43,013 nt of DNA from Gammaproteobacteria bacterium. GTDB lineage: Bacteria; Pseudomonadota; Gammaproteobacteria; Thiohalomonadales; Thiohalomonadaceae. The position numbers were made by a program, and so were the translations under genes. Of the stretch, positions 8,310 through 16,512 are shown one piece after another (positions within the stretch are counted from its first letter, which is position 1; every line of letters begins with the position of its first letter). The notes under the pieces were generated by a model that saw nothing but the letters and a program-made list of their open reading frames with translations, did no database searches and was not told the origin of the DNA. The DNA is taken from positions 1 through 43,013 of the forward strand of contig JAPHTQ010000065.1 of assembly GCA_026196275.1 (NCBI GenBank), written 5' to 3'.

Positions 8310-11165
8310 TTATTTTTCCGACTGCAGGAAGGCCTGCTCCAGTTCCTGTAACAGCTCCTTATCATCCCAGGGTTTGGTGAGAAACCGGTAGACCCAGCCG
8401 CGGTTGACCGCCTCGGTGACGGTCTCCAGGTCGGCATGGGCGCTGAGAATGATGCGAATAGTGGCCGGATAGAGCTCCTTGATCCGGCTCATGAATTCCA
8501 CGCCGCTCATTTTGGGCATGCGCTGATCGGAGACCACCACCTGTACGGAGTGGCGCGCCATCAGGGTCATAGCCTCATCCGGCTCCGTAGTGGTCAACAC
8601 CCGCCAGCCATGGCCGCGCAGGGTGCGCTGCAGGGCGCGCAGGATGTTCTCCTCATCATCCAGGAACAGGACGGTACGCTGCTCCTCCTTGGGGAAGAGT
8701 TCAGTGATGCACTGCAATCTGTTGTCGATGGGAAAGAGCTGTTCGATCTCCCCGGCAGGCAGTGGCCGGCTAAGGTAATAGCCCTGTACCGCATCGCAGC
8801 CGTTGCGCCCGAGGAAGGTGATGGTCTCGGCCGTCTCCGCCCCTTCGGCGATGGTCTCACTGCCAAGCAGCCGCGCCATGGCGATAACGGTGCGTACGAT
8901 GGCGGCATTGCCCGGATTGCGGATCGCATCGGCGACGAAAGAGCGATCGATCTTGATGAGATCGAAGGTGTAGCGCTGCAGATAGGCCAGCGAGGAGTAG
9001 CCGGTGCCGAAATCATCCAGCGCCAGCCTGACCCCCAGTTCATGTATGGCACTGAGCCGTTGTACGCTCTGTTGCGGATTGGCGATCAACGCCGTCTCGG
9101 TCAACTCCAGCTCCAGCCTCTCCGGCGCCAGTCCGGTCTGCTCCAGGATATCCCGAATGGTGTCGTCCAGCTTCGGGTTGTCAAACTGCCGGGCCGAGAG
9201 GTTGACGCTGATCCGCAGCGGCATGAAACCGGCCCGGTCCCAGGCCACCCCCTGACGACACGCCTCCCGCAACACCCATTCGCCAATCGGCTCGATCAGC
9301 CCGCTCTCCTCGGCCAGCGGAATGAACTCGGCCGGCGAGACCATGCCCAGCTCCGGGTGTTGCCAGCGCACCAGCGCCTCCACCCCGAGCAGGCGACCGC
9401 CCGGCAGCGAGGCCTGCGGCTGGTAATGGAGGCACAGCTCGTTGCGCTCCACTGCCTGGCGCAGCTGGCTGAGCATCATCAGCCGCTTGCTCAGACTGAG
9501 GTTCATCTCCTCGGAGTAAAATTGCAGATTGTTGCGGCCCAGATGCTTGGCGCGGTACATGGCGGCATCGGCGTTGCGCAGCAGGGTATCGGTGTCAGTG
9601 CCATCACGTGGGAAGAGGCTCACCCCGACACTGGCGGTGGTATAGAGTTCATGTTCATCGATCCAGACCGGCTCGGCGATCCTCTGCAGCAGGCGCCGGC
9701 CGATCTCCGCGGCATCCTCACCGTTGTCCGGCTCGGAGAGGACGATCACAAACTCATCTCCGCCGTGCCGTGCCACGGTATCCGCCTCGCGTACCACCGT
9801 CTGGAGGCGCTGCGCGATCGCCACCAGCAGCCGGTCGCCACAGGCATGGCCGAGACCGTCGTTGACGATCTTGAACTGGTCCAGATCGAGAAACAGCACC
9901 GCCGCCGACTTGCCGTGGCGGTGGGCCTGGGCAATGGTCTGTTGCAGGCGCGCCTTGAGCAGCACGCGGTTGGCCAGCCCGGTCAGCTCGTCAAAATGGG
10001 CGCGCCGTTCCAGTTCACGCTCATAGGAGATTCGCTCGCTGATATCACGAAAGGTCAGTACCGCGCCGATGATCACCCCGTTCTCATCCTCAATGGCCGA
10101 TCCGTTCATCTCCACCGGAAGGGGGCCTCCATCCCTGTGCCGCAGTGTTTCGTGGCCCGAATGGTAGTGGCCACCGAACCGCAGGAGTTGCCAGAGACCG
10201 CACTCCTCTTTCGGATGCCCTTTAGCCGCCTTGCAGAGGTGGATCAGCGCGTGCAGGTCCTCCCCCTGCAGCGCCTCGGCGGAGTAGCCGAACAGGGCAG
10301 TGGCCGCCGGATTGCTGAAGGTGACCCGGCCCTGGTCATCCAGGCCGACAATCGCATCGGCGGTCGCATCCAGAATCATCCGCTGTTGCTGCCCCAGCTG
10401 TCGCGCCTGGTGCAGCGCCTGTTGTGTCTCGCCGGCCATCTGGTGCAATTGCCGCTCCCGGCCGATCTCGAAGGCGTGCAGCACGTACCAGATCGCGGCG
10501 CCGGCCGTCAGCGCACAGAGGGCACGAAACAGCTGCACAGGTACACCGGTCTGCTCGAGGAACCATTGGCTGTTCAGGCTCCGTGCCAGCGGGATATCCA
10601 GCGGCGGCACGATCAATCCGGTCAGTAGCCCGTAGATGGCCAGGGCAAGACCGACGACTACCAGTGCGGCCCGCACCCGGCCATAATCGGCCCAGGGTTC
10701 ATCGGTGCGGCTGTAGCGCAGCAGGCCGACCCCGGCCAGCAGGGCGCCGGGCAGGCCGATGGCGTAACGGCTGGCCACGCTGTTCGCGGGCCAGTCCAGC
10801 TGGCTGATGAAAGCGGTCAGCACCACCACCGCGATCGGCACGCTCAGCAGCCAGGGTGAGGCCCAACGGCCCAACCAGGGCTGCAGCAGGCGGCGTGCGA
10901 ACTCCAGCAGTGGCAGGAAGGAGAGCGGCAGAATCAGGCCACGGATGGCATCGAGCAGCGGGGTTCCTCCATGGACCACATTCAGCAGGTCCAGCCACTC
11001 ATTGGTGCCGTGGAGCAGGCCGAACAGCGCCAGCAGCCAGATGATCTGCCCGAGACGGCAACCCTCCACGGGCTTGGGCTGACGCAGGATACTGACCCCC
11101 ATCAGAATGAAGGCGGCGCCATAGACGAAGTAGATCAGTGACATATCCGTGGCCCATGCGGCCAT
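8310..11165 (-). CDS. Membrane PAS-GGDEF-EAL protein with C-terminal receiver
   Basis: A 951-aa protein. The first about 240 residues hold about seven hydrophobic spans. A PAS domain follows (about 265-385, ILDATADAIVGLDD). The GGDEF motif is intact at 468-472, and an EAL domain (EALVRWQHP with Glu596; DDFGTGYSS; KIDRSFV) ends near 815. The last 120 residues are a receiver with acceptor Asp880 (SDQRMPKMSG) and LTKPWD, resembling RpfG-type receivers. Both catalytic sites look competent, so the net direction of cyclic di-GMP turnover cannot be predicted. A receiver at the C-terminus is less common than at the N-terminus. ATG 11165 follows a strong GGAGAGGAGT. A class I cyclic di-GMP riboswitch lies in the leader about 110 bp upstream, implying product feedback. 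Confidence 0.94.
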   Translation of the reverse strand: MAAWATDMSLIYFVYGAAFILMGVSILRQPKPVEGCRLGQIIWLLALFGLLHGTNEWLDLLNVVHGGTPLLDAIRGLILPLSFLPLLEFARRLLQPWLGRWASPWLLSVPIAVVVLTAFISQLDWPANSVASRYAIGLPGALLAGVGLLRYSRTDEPWADYGRVRAALVVVGLALAIYGLLTGLIVPPLDIPLARSLNSQWFLEQTGVPVQLFRALCALTAGAAIWYVLHAFEIGRERQLHQMAGETQQALHQARQLGQQQRMILDATADAIVGLDDQGRVTFSNPAATALFGYSAEALQGEDLHALIHLCKAAKGHPKEECGLWQLLRFGGHYHSGHETLRHRDGGPLPVEMNGSAIEDENGVIIGAVLTFRDISERISYERELERRAHFDELTGLANRVLLKARLQQTIAQAHRHGKSAAVLFLDLDQFKIVNDGLGHACGDRLLVAIAQRLQTVVREADTVARHGGDEFVIVLSEPDNGEDAAEIGRRLLQRIAEPVWIDEHELYTTASVGVSLFPRDGTDTDTLLRNADAAMYRAKHLGRNNLQFYSEEMNLSLSKRLMMLSQLRQAVERNELCLHYQPQASLPGGRLLGVEALVRWQHPELGMVSPAEFIPLAEESGLIEPIGEWVLREACRQGVAWDRAGFMPLRISVNLSARQFDNPKLDDTIRDILEQTGLAPERLELELTETALIANPQQSVQRLSAIHELGVRLALDDFGTGYSSLAYLQRYTFDLIKIDRSFVADAIRNPGNAAIVRTVIAMARLLGSETIAEGAETAETITFLGRNGCDAVQGYYLSRPLPAGEIEQLFPIDNRLQCITELFPKEEQRTVLFLDDEENILRALQRTLRGHGWRVLTTTEPDEAMTLMARHSVQVVVSDQRMPKMSGVEFMSRIKELYPATIRIILSAHADLETVTEAVNRGWVYRFLTKPWDDKELLQELEQAFLQSEK

Positions 11166-11274
11166 ACTCCTCTCCTCTCTCCAGCGGCAGCGCAGGGAAG
11201 GCTGCGCAGATTCTGATTCTAGCTATGAAGATACAACAAAAACCGGCAGGGAGAAGGCGTACAGCGCTGACAGG

Positions 11275-11369
11275 GCTGGTCCGGCAATCCCGCTGTCATA
11301 GGGCATAGGTATATATGCCCCGTAGACCGGTAACTTTGTGTCCCCGACTTTCGTGCGGGTTTACCCAGC
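11275..11369 (-). promoter_or_regulatory. Cyclic di-GMP-I (GEMM) riboswitch
   Basis: Read on the minus strand, the segment carries the class I aptamer hallmarks in order: P1 GCTGG (11365-11369), GGGTAAACC, a hairpin closed by a CGAAAG tetraloop, the conserved GGGGACACAAAG segment, a second hairpin (GGGCATA / TATGCCC), then ATGACAGCGGGATTGCCG and the P1 partner CCAGC (11275-11279). This parallels the V. cholerae Vc2 aptamer closely. It sits about 110 nt upstream of the GGDEF-EAL-receiver gene. A further hairpin (GCGCAG / CTGCGC) lies just before that gene's ribosome site. No clear terminator is seen, so translational control is more likely, but this is inference. Confidence 0.92.
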
Positions 11370-11425
11370 AAAAATAATACCATAACGGCACCGTGGAGCG
11401 TCCAGTAACCAAAACCCCGCAATTG

Positions 11426-14164
11426 TCATGCCGTCTGCTCCCCCGCTGAAACGTTCTGGCGGATGGGGAGCCAGACGCGGAAGCGGCTTCCCACCCCCTC
11501 TTCGCTGTCCACCTCGATACGGCCATGGTGCTTTTCCACGATACGGTGCGACAGCGGCAGGCCGATGCCGGTCCCCTGCCCCACCGGCTTGGTGGTGAAA
11601 AAGGGCTCGAACAGCCGTTTGAGGTGCTGCGGCGGAATCCCTTTGCCGGTATCCGATATCTCTATCCAGACCTCCTCCCCCTGCTGCCCGGTGCGGATCA
11701 CGATCACCCCGCGTTGCTCGATCGCCTGCGCCGCATTGACCAGCAGATTCAAAAAGACCTGATTGAGCTGACCGGGCAGGCACTCCACCCGCGGCAGCTC
11801 GCCGAACTGGCAGACCACCTTGGCCTTGTGCTTGAGTTCACTGCGGGCGATATTCAGGGTGCTGTTCAGCCCCTTGTGCAGATCGGCAAGCTGCCACGCA
11901 TCCTCGCCGGCGGGGTGCGAGAGCTCCTTCAAATCGGTGACGATATTACGGACCCGCTCCACCCCCTCGCGGGTCTCCTGCAGCAACTCGTCGATATCGC
12001 GGCGCAGGGAGTCGGGGGCGTCTGACGACTGCGGGTGCTGCGTGGGGCTCTCCATCTCGTCGCGGTCGAGCGGCTGGAACAACTCCGCCATGTAGCGCTC
12101 CAGGCTGTTCAGGTTGGCACGGACATAGCCGATGGGATTGTTGATCTCATGGGCCACGCCGGCGGCCAGCATCCCCAGGGAGGCCAGTTTTTCCGACTGC
12201 TGCATCTGCTCGTCGATCCGACGCTGGGCAGTGACATCCTTGGCGGTACTGGCGAAGTGGGTGATCCAGCCATCGGCATCGCGCAGCGGGGTGATGGTCT
12301 GCTCGATGTGCAGCAGTTCACCATCCTTGCGGCGGTCGATCATCGCGGCCTGAAAGGGCTCACCGGCGCTGATGGTCTGCCAGAGTTGTTGGTAGAAGGC
12401 GTCGCTGTGCATACCGGATTTGAGCAGCCGGGTGTGCTGGCCGATGACCTCGTCGGACCGGTAGCCGGTGGCCTCTTCAAAACCGCTGTTGACGTACTCG
12501 ATGATCCCCTCCTGATTGGCGATCAGGATCAGATCGCCGCTCTGGTCGAGGATGCGTAACAGGCGCTGTCGCTCTACCTCCGCCTGGCGGCGCCAGCTGA
12601 CATCGCGGGTAATACCGCGGTAGCCCCGGAAGTTTCCCTGTTCATCGAATATGGGGGTCGCACTGCTCTCCAGGAATACCGGATGACCATCCTTGTGGTG
12701 GTTGATATGTTCCACACCCTGGCAAGGCTGATGTCGCTCAACTGCCTCTGTAGACCCATCGCGCAGCCAGGCACACTCTGCGACGGGCATTAACGTCAAA
12801 AACTCTCCCCCCAGCCACTCCTCCGGGGCGTAGCCGAGGATGCTCTCGAGCTGGGGGCTAAGATAGGTGTAGCGATTCTGGTCGTCGATCTCCCAGACGA
12901 TCTCGTCAAGCCCTTCGACCAGATTACGGAACCGCCGGGTACTGGCCTCCAGCCGGGCTTCGGCCCGACGGCGCTGTTGCTGCTGCTCATTCAGCCCGGT
13001 ACGCATCGTCTCGAAGGCGCTGCCGAGCTGGGTCAGTTCGTCATCGCCGCGCATCCGCAACGGGCGTGAGAGATCACCCCGGCCGATGGTCAGCGCTGCC
13101 TGCTCCAGTTGCTGCAGCGGCAGGATAAAGCGTAGCCGGGCCAGCAGGACCGTCCCGACAATAATCAGTACGATCAGTACGGCCACCCCGCCCACCAGAT
13201 AGTTCATGGTATTGGCGATTTCCCACCGCCGCTCCAGCTGTTTCTCAATCAACCGGTTGATGGTGTCACCATAGGCAAGTACCGCGTCGATGGCGGCGGT
13301 CGCCTCGCGGTACCAGGTGGCGGCATCGACCGGATAGGCGCTCCCCTTCCTGCCGGCCAGGAGAACGGTCTCCCGCAGCGAGCCGAAATCGCCCTCAAAG
13401 GCCTGCTCCATGCGGGCCCGCGCGGCGTCCACCCCCGCCAGCCCGGCATATCTCCGGGTTGCACGGGTAAATTTTTCCCGAGAACCCTCAAAGACCCCGC
13501 GGATCATCCACAGGGTCTGCAGCTCGTTGTCCGTCAGCGGCCGCTGCGCGGCGATGACGCCGCCGAGCAGGGCGCGCTCGCGGCCTGCCATCTCGGTGAC
13601 GGTATGGAGCGTCTCATGGAAGATCGGATTGTCCGGGGTTATATCACTATCAGGAGCCTGGCTGATGTGACGCAGCGTGGCCATGGCGCCGATAAGCGCA
13701 GTGGTGGCGTCGATAAACGCAGCCGTCCCCCCGGTTTGCGGCTGTTGCAGCAGCGCGTCGGCCTGCCGGCGCGCCTGGCGCAGCGCATCGATACGTTCAC
13801 CCAGCTGCTGCAGGGCTGCACTCAGCTGCGGCGAGCTGGTGTGACGGGCGAAGTTGGTCGCCGCCGCCATGACCGCATCGAGACGCCGATCGTTCTCCTC
13901 GCGCAGCTGCACCAGCGCGGCGAGCTCCTCCGCGGAGATATTCCGGGGCCTCATCAGCGCGATCGTCGTCAGGCCGCGCTCCTGGGCGATCCGGGTGTTG
14001 GCCCACACCAACAGATCGGCAAGGAGATCGGCAGCAAGGTGGCGCTGGGCGGTGCGCGACTCCTTGAGCGCCGAGGTGCCAAAACTGAAGACCAGCGCCA
14101 GGGTGATGACGGCCAGCAGACCGATGGTGGTAAAGAGGATGTGGCGCAACTTGAATCGATACAT
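11426..14164 (-). CDS. Membrane histidine kinase: NIT-like sensor-HAMP-PAS-PAS-HisKA-HATPase
   Basis: A 912-aa sensor kinase. A transmembrane segment (about 8-30) leads into a helical periplasmic domain (about 45-310) with the sequence WANTRIAQERGLTTIAL, which resembles nitrate/nitrite-sensing (NIT) domains; this assignment is moderate. A second membrane span (about 322-345) precedes HAMP (about 350-400). Two PAS domains (about 420-535 and 545-660) follow. HisKA has His672 (GVAHEINNP), and the ATPase has LLVNAAQA, DTGKGI and GTGIGLPLS. There is no receiver. No response-regulator gene is adjacent, but the receiver of the next downstream gene (8310-11165) is a possible partner. It diverges from the small gene at 14314. 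Confidence 0.92.
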   Translation of the reverse strand: MYRFKLRHILFTTIGLLAVITLALVFSFGTSALKESRTAQRHLAADLLADLLVWANTRIAQERGLTTIALMRPRNISAEELAALVQLREENDRRLDAVMAAATNFARHTSSPQLSAALQQLGERIDALRQARRQADALLQQPQTGGTAAFIDATTALIGAMATLRHISQAPDSDITPDNPIFHETLHTVTEMAGRERALLGGVIAAQRPLTDNELQTLWMIRGVFEGSREKFTRATRRYAGLAGVDAARARMEQAFEGDFGSLRETVLLAGRKGSAYPVDAATWYREATAAIDAVLAYGDTINRLIEKQLERRWEIANTMNYLVGGVAVLIVLIIVGTVLLARLRFILPLQQLEQAALTIGRGDLSRPLRMRGDDELTQLGSAFETMRTGLNEQQQQRRRAEARLEASTRRFRNLVEGLDEIVWEIDDQNRYTYLSPQLESILGYAPEEWLGGEFLTLMPVAECAWLRDGSTEAVERHQPCQGVEHINHHKDGHPVFLESSATPIFDEQGNFRGYRGITRDVSWRRQAEVERQRLLRILDQSGDLILIANQEGIIEYVNSGFEEATGYRSDEVIGQHTRLLKSGMHSDAFYQQLWQTISAGEPFQAAMIDRRKDGELLHIEQTITPLRDADGWITHFASTAKDVTAQRRIDEQMQQSEKLASLGMLAAGVAHEINNPIGYVRANLNSLERYMAELFQPLDRDEMESPTQHPQSSDAPDSLRRDIDELLQETREGVERVRNIVTDLKELSHPAGEDAWQLADLHKGLNSTLNIARSELKHKAKVVCQFGELPRVECLPGQLNQVFLNLLVNAAQAIEQRGVIVIRTGQQGEEVWIEISDTGKGIPPQHLKRLFEPFFTTKPVGQGTGIGLPLSHRIVEKHHGRIEVDSEEGVGSRFRVWLPIRQNVSAGEQTA

Positions 14165-14313
14165 GGTTTGAGCTCTTTATCGTGTCCTGAACAGGGACAA
14201 TCCCTTGTATTTACCGCATCCTACCTAAATATTAAAGGATACCCCGCGTTGCGGCATCGCTCGCAAAAGAGTCTAAATACGCGTTCCGATCAGAACATCT
14301 ATTTAACCCTAAC

Positions 14314-14610
14314 ATGACGACCTGGACACAAAAGATGGCCCTCGACACCCGGCTGAGAAGTGAACTGCAAAGGCTTATCGGCCAGACCGTGAACCACTAC
14401 GGGACAAGCTGCAGGGTGGTTGAGCTACTCGAGAACGAACCGGCACTGGTGCTGGAGGTCTGTCACGCCCGCTCCTCGCTGCAGGAGACCCAGTACGGCG
14501 ATCCCGGACGACGGGTGGCGGAGATCGTCACCATCCCCCTGTTCGCTGAGCCAGGCTCTGCCGCGCTGCATCCGGAGCTGCTGCGTCTCGGCCTACTGGC
14601 CGGCAAATAG
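14314..14610 (+). CDS. Conserved small protein of unknown function
   Basis: A 98-aa acidic/amphipathic soluble protein with no signal peptide, no membrane span and no motif I recognise. It starts MTTWTQKMALDTRL; a Met at residue 8 is an alternative start, and neither has a good Shine-Dalgarno. Codon use and base composition match the neighbours, and the frame is open across the whole interval between two opposed genes. Its 3' end overlaps the kdsB 3' end by 18 bp in convergent orientation. The small size and odd placement leave some doubt, but the protein reads like a real folded chain (VNHYGTSCRVVELLENEPALVLEV). Confidence 0.65.
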   Translation: MTTWTQKMALDTRLRSELQRLIGQTVNHYGTSCRVVELLENEPALVLEVCHARSSLQETQYGDPGRRVAEIVTIPLFAEPGSAALHPELLRLGLLAGK

Positions 14611-15354
14611 CTTCCGTACCCGCTCCAGGTCCTCCGCCGTATCCACACCCGGGCCGGGCAGCTCCTCCGCCTCGGCCACATGAATGCGCCCGCCATACCA
14701 GAGCACACGCAGCTGCTCCAGTGACTCCATGCGCTCGAGCTCACAGGGCGGCTGTTTGACATACCCCTGCAGGAAACCGACGCGATAGGCGTAGATGCCG
14801 AGGTGTCGATAGTGCAGCGCCTGCTCCGGCAACTCCTCGGTGGTGACGGCGAAGGCCTCGCGATCCCAGGGGATCACGGCGCGGCTGAAATAGAGCGCAT
14901 TGCCCCGGCTATCCATCACCACCTTGACCACGTGCGGGTCAAACAGCTCCGCCGCGGTATGGATGCGGCTGCAGAGGGTCGACATGTCCGCACCGTGGTC
15001 ACCTTCCAGAACAGTGGCCACCTGCTGTACCAGCGCCGGTGGCATCAACGGCTCGTCACCCTGCAGGTTCACCACGATATCCTGCTCATCCAGTCCAAGC
15101 TGGGCAGCCGCCTCGGCCAGGCGCTCGGTGCCGGAGGCGTGGTGCGCGCCGGTCATGCAAACCGTGATCCCCAGTGGCGCCATCGCCTCGGCGATGCGCC
15201 TGTCGTCGGTGGCGACGCTCACCGATGCCGCCCCACTCTCCTGCGCCCGCTCGCAGACATGCTGCAGCATCGGCTTGCTGGCTATCGTCCTCAGCGGCTT
15301 GCCCGGCAACCGGCTCGAGGCGTAACGGGCCGGGATGATGACGTGGAAGCTCAA
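14593..15354 (-). CDS. kdsB: 3-deoxy-manno-octulosonate cytidylyltransferase
   Basis: A 253-aa cytoplasmic enzyme that activates Kdo with CTP to CMP-Kdo for the lipopolysaccharide inner core. The N-terminus has the nucleotide-binding signature IIPARYASSRLPGKPL, then VSVATDDRRI, MTGAHHASGTERLAEA and VNLQGDEPLMPP, all typical of KdsB. Length matches the family. The start is TTG: it lies directly after the ycaR stop and is preceded by a strong GAGGAGG at 5-base spacing, while the next ATG would remove the signature. It is the last gene of the comEC-to-kdsB operon. Confidence 0.97.
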   Translation of the reverse strand: MSFHVIIPARYASSRLPGKPLRTIASKPMLQHVCERAQESGAASVSVATDDRRIAEAMAPLGITVCMTGAHHASGTERLAEAAAQLGLDEQDIVVNLQGDEPLMPPALVQQVATVLEGDHGADMSTLCSRIHTAAELFDPHVVKVVMDSRGNALYFSRAVIPWDREAFAVTTEELPEQALHYRHLGIYAYRVGFLQGYVKQPPCELERMESLEQLRVLWYGGRIHVAEAEELPGPGVDTAEDLERVRKLFAGQ

Positions 15355-15534
15355 TCAGACCTCCTCGTCCGCGGCCAGGGTCCGGGCCTCTTCCTCCAGC
15401 ATCACCGGAATATCATCACGTATCGGATAGGCCAGGCGATCGGCCTTGCAGATCAACTCCTGATGCGCCTTGTTGTAGATCAGCGGACCTTTGCAAACAG
15501 GACAGACAAGAATTTCAAGCAGTTTTTTATCCAT
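15355..15534 (-). CDS. ycaR: Trm112/YcaR family protein
   Basis: A 59-aa protein beginning [18 protein letters not shown], with one CPVC knuckle and a second region ([21 protein letters not shown]) typical of the bacterial YcaR/Trm112-like family. The position between lpxK and kdsB is conserved in Gammaproteobacteria. Eukaryotic Trm112 activates methyltransferases; the bacterial role is not established. ATG 15534 is chosen: the longer open frame upstream lies inside lpxK. It overlaps the lpxK stop by 8 bp and its own stop abuts the kdsB TTG start. Confidence 0.95.
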   Translation of the reverse strand: MDKKLLEILVCPVCKGPLIYNKAHQELICKADRLAYPIRDDIPVMLEEEARTLAADEEV

Positions 15535-16504
15535 TAACCTTCTCCAAAGCAGCGAGTAGTCTGTGACCGAATTCATCAGGCAGTGAAGCCGAGACCGGCA
15601 CGAACCAGTGCCGTTCACTGGCGTGATCGAGGTATTTTACCGCATCTTTTTCCGTCATCAGCACCGGATAGGGATCGGCAAAATCGAGCTCTCCCGGGGC
15701 AAACGGGTGGTGATCGGGGTAGTCATGACCAATCACCTCAAGCCCCTTGGCTCGCAAAAAATCGAAAAAACGCTGCGGGTTGCCGATAGCGGCGACCGCA
15801 TGGACCGGCGTCGCGGCAAAGTCGTTCAGGGCGCAGCGCCGGTCGCCCGACAGCGACAGCGCCTCGTCACCATCGAGGGAGAGGGGCCACTCCCCCGTCC
15901 TGGCCGGCCCGTTGGCAACGATAAAATCGACACTGGCAAGACGGGCCGGCGGTTCCCGCAGCGGCCCGGCCGGGAGGCAGTGGCCATTGCCCAGGCGGCG
16001 CTCCCCGTCGAGCACCGCGATCTCGATATCCCGCTGCAGGCGATAGTGTTGCATGCCATCATCGGAGATGATCACATCCACCAGGTGTTTCGCCAGCAGC
16101 TGCTCGGCGGCGGCCACCCGATCAGGCCCGACCACCATCGGGCAACCACTGCGCCGGGCCAGCAGCACCGCCTCATCCCCCACCTGTCCGGCCTCACTCT
16201 GCGCGGTGACCGATTGGGGCCAGTACCCGGTCTGCCCGCCATACCCCCGGCTGATCAGCCCCGGCCGATAGCCGTGCTGTTTGAGATAGTCCGCCAGCCA
16301 CAGCACCGTGGGGGTCTTGCCGCTGCCGCCAACGGTAATGTTGCCGACAATAATCACCGGCACCGGCATGCGATAGGCGCGCCGCAGACCGCCGGCAAAC
16401 AGCCCGCGACGAAGGAGCACCAGCAAACAAAACAGGGCCGAGAGCGGCCACAGCAACAGTAGCCAGGGACTTTTTCTGTACCAGTAGTAGTCCAGGCGCT
16501 TCAT
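15527..16504 (-). CDS. lpxK: Tetraacyldisaccharide 4'-kinase
   Basis: A 325-aa inner-membrane-associated kinase that phosphorylates the 4' position of the lipid A disaccharide precursor. A hydrophobic N-terminal anchor ([17 protein letters not shown]) is followed by the P-loop [12 protein letters not shown] near residues 55-66. Later blocks include [32 protein letters not shown] and MTEKDAVKY, all family hallmarks. It lies 8 bp after msbA, with which it is functionally linked: MsbA flips the finished lipid A core. It belongs to the same minus-strand operon as kdsB. Confidence 0.97.
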   Translation of the reverse strand: MKRLDYYWYRKSPWLLLLWPLSALFCLLVLLRRGLFAGGLRRAYRMPVPVIIVGNITVGGSGKTPTVLWLADYLKQHGYRPGLISRGYGGQTGYWPQSVTAQSEAGQVGDEAVLLARRSGCPMVVGPDRVAAAEQLLAKHLVDVIISDDGMQHYRLQRDIEIAVLDGERRLGNGHCLPAGPLREPPARLASVDFIVANGPARTGEWPLSLDGDEALSLSGDRRCALNDFAATPVHAVAAIGNPQRFFDFLRAKGLEVIGHDYPDHHPFAPGELDFADPYPVLMTEKDAVKYLDHASERHWFVPVSASLPDEFGHRLLAALEKVNG

Positions 16505-16512
16505 CGCACTGC

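Noticed and set aside
8436-10628. 730-codon open frame on the plus strand
   Set aside because: It is antisense to the GGDEF-EAL-receiver gene, whose frame has clear domain motifs throughout. GC-rich codon use leaves long stop-free shadows on the other strand.
11219-11526. Short minus-strand open frames upstream of the GGDEF-EAL gene
   Set aside because: The stretch is explained by the cyclic di-GMP riboswitch and the end of the kinase gene.
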